The translations under genes were made by a program, and so were the position numbers. A stretch of 64,000 nucleotides of DNA from Draconibacterium sp. (GTDB lineage Bacteria > Bacteroidota > Bacteroidia > Bacteroidales > Prolixibacteraceae): NCBI GenBank assembly GCA_011620585.1, contig WOYV01000086.1, positions 7,959 through 71,958 of the forward strand. The letters are read 5' to 3'. Below the pieces are notes generated by a model. It saw only the letters and a program-made list of their open reading frames with translations. It did not search any database and had not been told where the DNA came from. Positions 63,023-64,000 of the stretch are shown here, piece by piece. Position 1 is the stretch's first letter. Every line of letters starts with the position of its first letter.

Positions 63023-63030
63023 CAAAGATA
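63023..63030 (-). promoter_or_regulatory. -7 box of add
   Basis: On the minus strand TATCTTTG is an exact TAnnTTTG match 14 bases upstream of the ATG at 63008. It supports this start and rules against the longer upstream frame. Confidence 0.55.
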
Positions 63031-63179
63031 ATAAACCTTGTGAGAGAAGGAAATGAGTCGCAAGCAATTAAGAAATTTATTTCAAAACGGATTTCAAAAT
63101 GCAGAATTCTGTAAGTAACCCATTGATATGCAAACGGTATAAAACCAGTACACATGAGGCTGGAAGGCAACGTCTTATA

Positions 63180-63368
63180 TTACTTTGTACTACTGTTTAA
63201 ATGCCGGTAAGGTACTGGCAAAATGGCGTTAAATAGCGAGGCGATTGCAATGTGCTCATTTTCGTTCAAATTCAACGGCGAGTTGATCTCATCTTTCGAA
63301 CAGGCGAAAAAGAACAGCAATGCACTTAAACAGATAAAGCGTACAATATTTTCACGACGTAATTCCAT
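63180..63368 (-). CDS. Short lipoprotein, unknown
   Basis: A 62-codon frame with a good lipoprotein signal: basic MELRRENIVR, hydrophobic FICLSALLFFF and lipobox FFAC (Cys23). The remaining 39 residues are polar (SKDEINSPLNLNENEH) with no known domain. The upstream minus-strand TACTTTCG could be a -7 box. An opposite-strand frame of 88 residues covers the same bases but has no signal or family feature. It may be a real small lipoprotein or the remnant of a longer one. Confidence 0.45.
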   Translation of the reverse strand: MELRRENIVRFICLSALLFFFACSKDEINSPLNLNENEHIAIASLFNAILPVPYRHLNSSTK

Positions 63369-63575
63369 ACAAGTATTCTTTATCGAAAGTAAACTTACAT
63401 ATTTTGGATTGAACTTTTCGGCCCTGCTTTGGTTTTACATTCCGGGTTTGGAAAAAGCCGGCAAAGCAGAAATATTAAGTAAAAAATAAATTGGGGAAGG
63501 AAGACTCATCTTTTCCTAAAAACCGAAACGAAGCGATTGTTTTTCGGTTACTTTGCCGAACCGGATATCCGAAAA

Positions 63576-64000
63576 ATGGAAAGAAAAAAAGCGTCAAAAT
63601 ACCGAGCAAAACGAGGGAACCAGGCAGGCATGTTTAAGCTGCTGGTACCCTATAAAGGCATGGTTGCTTTGCTCATCGTATTTGCCCTGATCGGAAATGC
63701 AGCCAACCTGGTAATTCCGCGGATCATCGCAAAGGGGATCGATGCATATACCGAAGGAAATTATGTGTTACGTACCGTTCTCATTGAATTTCTGTTAGCT
63801 ATTGGAATCATCTTTTTATTTGCCCTGCTTCAAAAAGTGGTGCAAACCTATGCTTCCGAAAAAGTGGGTTTCGATTTGCGAAAACGTCTTTCGGATAAAA
63901 TTTCGCGACAGAGTTATGCCTTTATACAAGATGCCAACCCCTCGAAGCTTTTAACCAACCTCACTTCTGATATGGATTCGGTGAAGATGTTTGTTTCGCA
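63576..64000 (+). CDS. ABC exporter (permease-ATPase), 5' part only
   Basis: The reading frame from ATG 63576 runs open to the window edge (141 codons). It shows the first half of a type I exporter transmembrane domain: FKLLVPYKGMVALLIVFALI, IPRIIAKGIDAY, a second helix (LLAIGIIFLFALLQKVV), and the intracellular coupling segment GFDLRKRLSDKISRQSYAFI followed by LLTNLTSDMDSVKMFV. The ATPase half lies beyond the window. A TTACTTTG box at 63549-63556 could be its -7 element. Substrate unknown. Confidence 0.88.
   Translation, partial: MERKKASKYRAKRGNQAGMFKLLVPYKGMVALLIVFALIGNAANLVIPRIIAKGIDAYTEGNYVLRTVLIEFLLAIGIIFLFALLQKVVQTYASEKVGFDLRKRLSDKISRQSYAFIQDANPSKLLTNLTSDMDSVKMFVS

Noticed and set aside
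63223-63489. 88-codon plus-strand frame starting MALNSEAIAM
   Set aside because: It overlaps the lipoprotein frame on the other strand, which has a clear signal and lipobox; the plus frame has neither signal nor known motif.
1-64000. CRISPR arrays, prophage, insertion sequences, rRNA genes
   Set aside because: No direct-repeat array, transposase, integrase, structural phage gene or rRNA sequence was recognised on either strand.

Overview
The window looks like a chromosomal segment of a free-living Bacteroidota, probably an anaerobic or facultative marine or sediment member of the Marinilabiliales/Prolixibacteraceae type (the order-level guess is inference). Supporting signs are Bacteroidota-type promoters (TAnnTTTG -7 boxes just upstream of many genes, almost no Shine-Dalgarno sequences), TonB-dependent receptors, DUF4175, DUF4292, DUF3570 and DUF4266 proteins, and many small lipoproteins. 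No phage, insertion sequence or CRISPR array was seen. Most of the window is ordinary core genome; the accessory interest lies in four compact operons, a few pseudogenes and some non-coding elements.

Layout. 1-1655: gene decay. A small membrane protein is cut by an in-frame stop, and a glycyl radical enzyme and its activase have been fused and destroyed by an internal deletion. 1835-1949: a candidate small RNA with its own promoter. 2326-2397: tRNA-Arg(CCT), then pheS, a 55-aa membrane peptide, an aldo/keto reductase, rbfA plus an FtsX/LolE-type permease, tdh and rsgA. 9077-18495 (minus): one tightly packed housekeeping operon, DUF4175 - RsbW-like kinase - ybeY - mnmG - apt - uvrC - mnmA. A perfect ParB-binding parS site sits between apt and mnmG, so this region may be near the replication origin.

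18924-31450: receiver protein, ruvB, glutamine cyclotransferase, a flippase, rpiB-lutB-Rrf2, VanZ-like protein, hemW, and the run dut - TPR lipoprotein - DUF4292 - EnvC-like factor. A frameshifted GNAT acetyltransferase remnant follows. 31819-34546: Crp/Fnr regulator, OsmC-like protein, aldehyde dehydrogenase. 34554-42431 (minus): a seven-gene operon joining a TonB receptor and MFS importer to hemN, hemY and hemH, the last three steps of haem synthesis. This suggests salvage of an imported porphyrin precursor.

42547-50496: secreted amidohydrolase, then a divergent sugar locus (DUF1080 3-keto-glycosidase, Tat-exported Gfo/Idh/MocA oxidoreductase, AgaI-like isomerase, FucP-like transporter, ROK kinase, DeoR regulator) with an inverted repeat placed over both promoters. 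51171-54329 (minus): thioredoxin - ApbE - DUF4266 - DUF3570. The DUF3570 outer-membrane protein carries an SSGAS motif that resembles an ApbE flavinylation site, which makes this a candidate little-described extracytoplasmic flavoprotein system. 54563-57150: ECF sigma factor, repeat-containing anti-sigma-like protein and an outer-membrane barrel. 57513-64000: ilvE, MazG-like, dtd, a TonB receptor, add, a small lipoprotein and the start of an ABC exporter.
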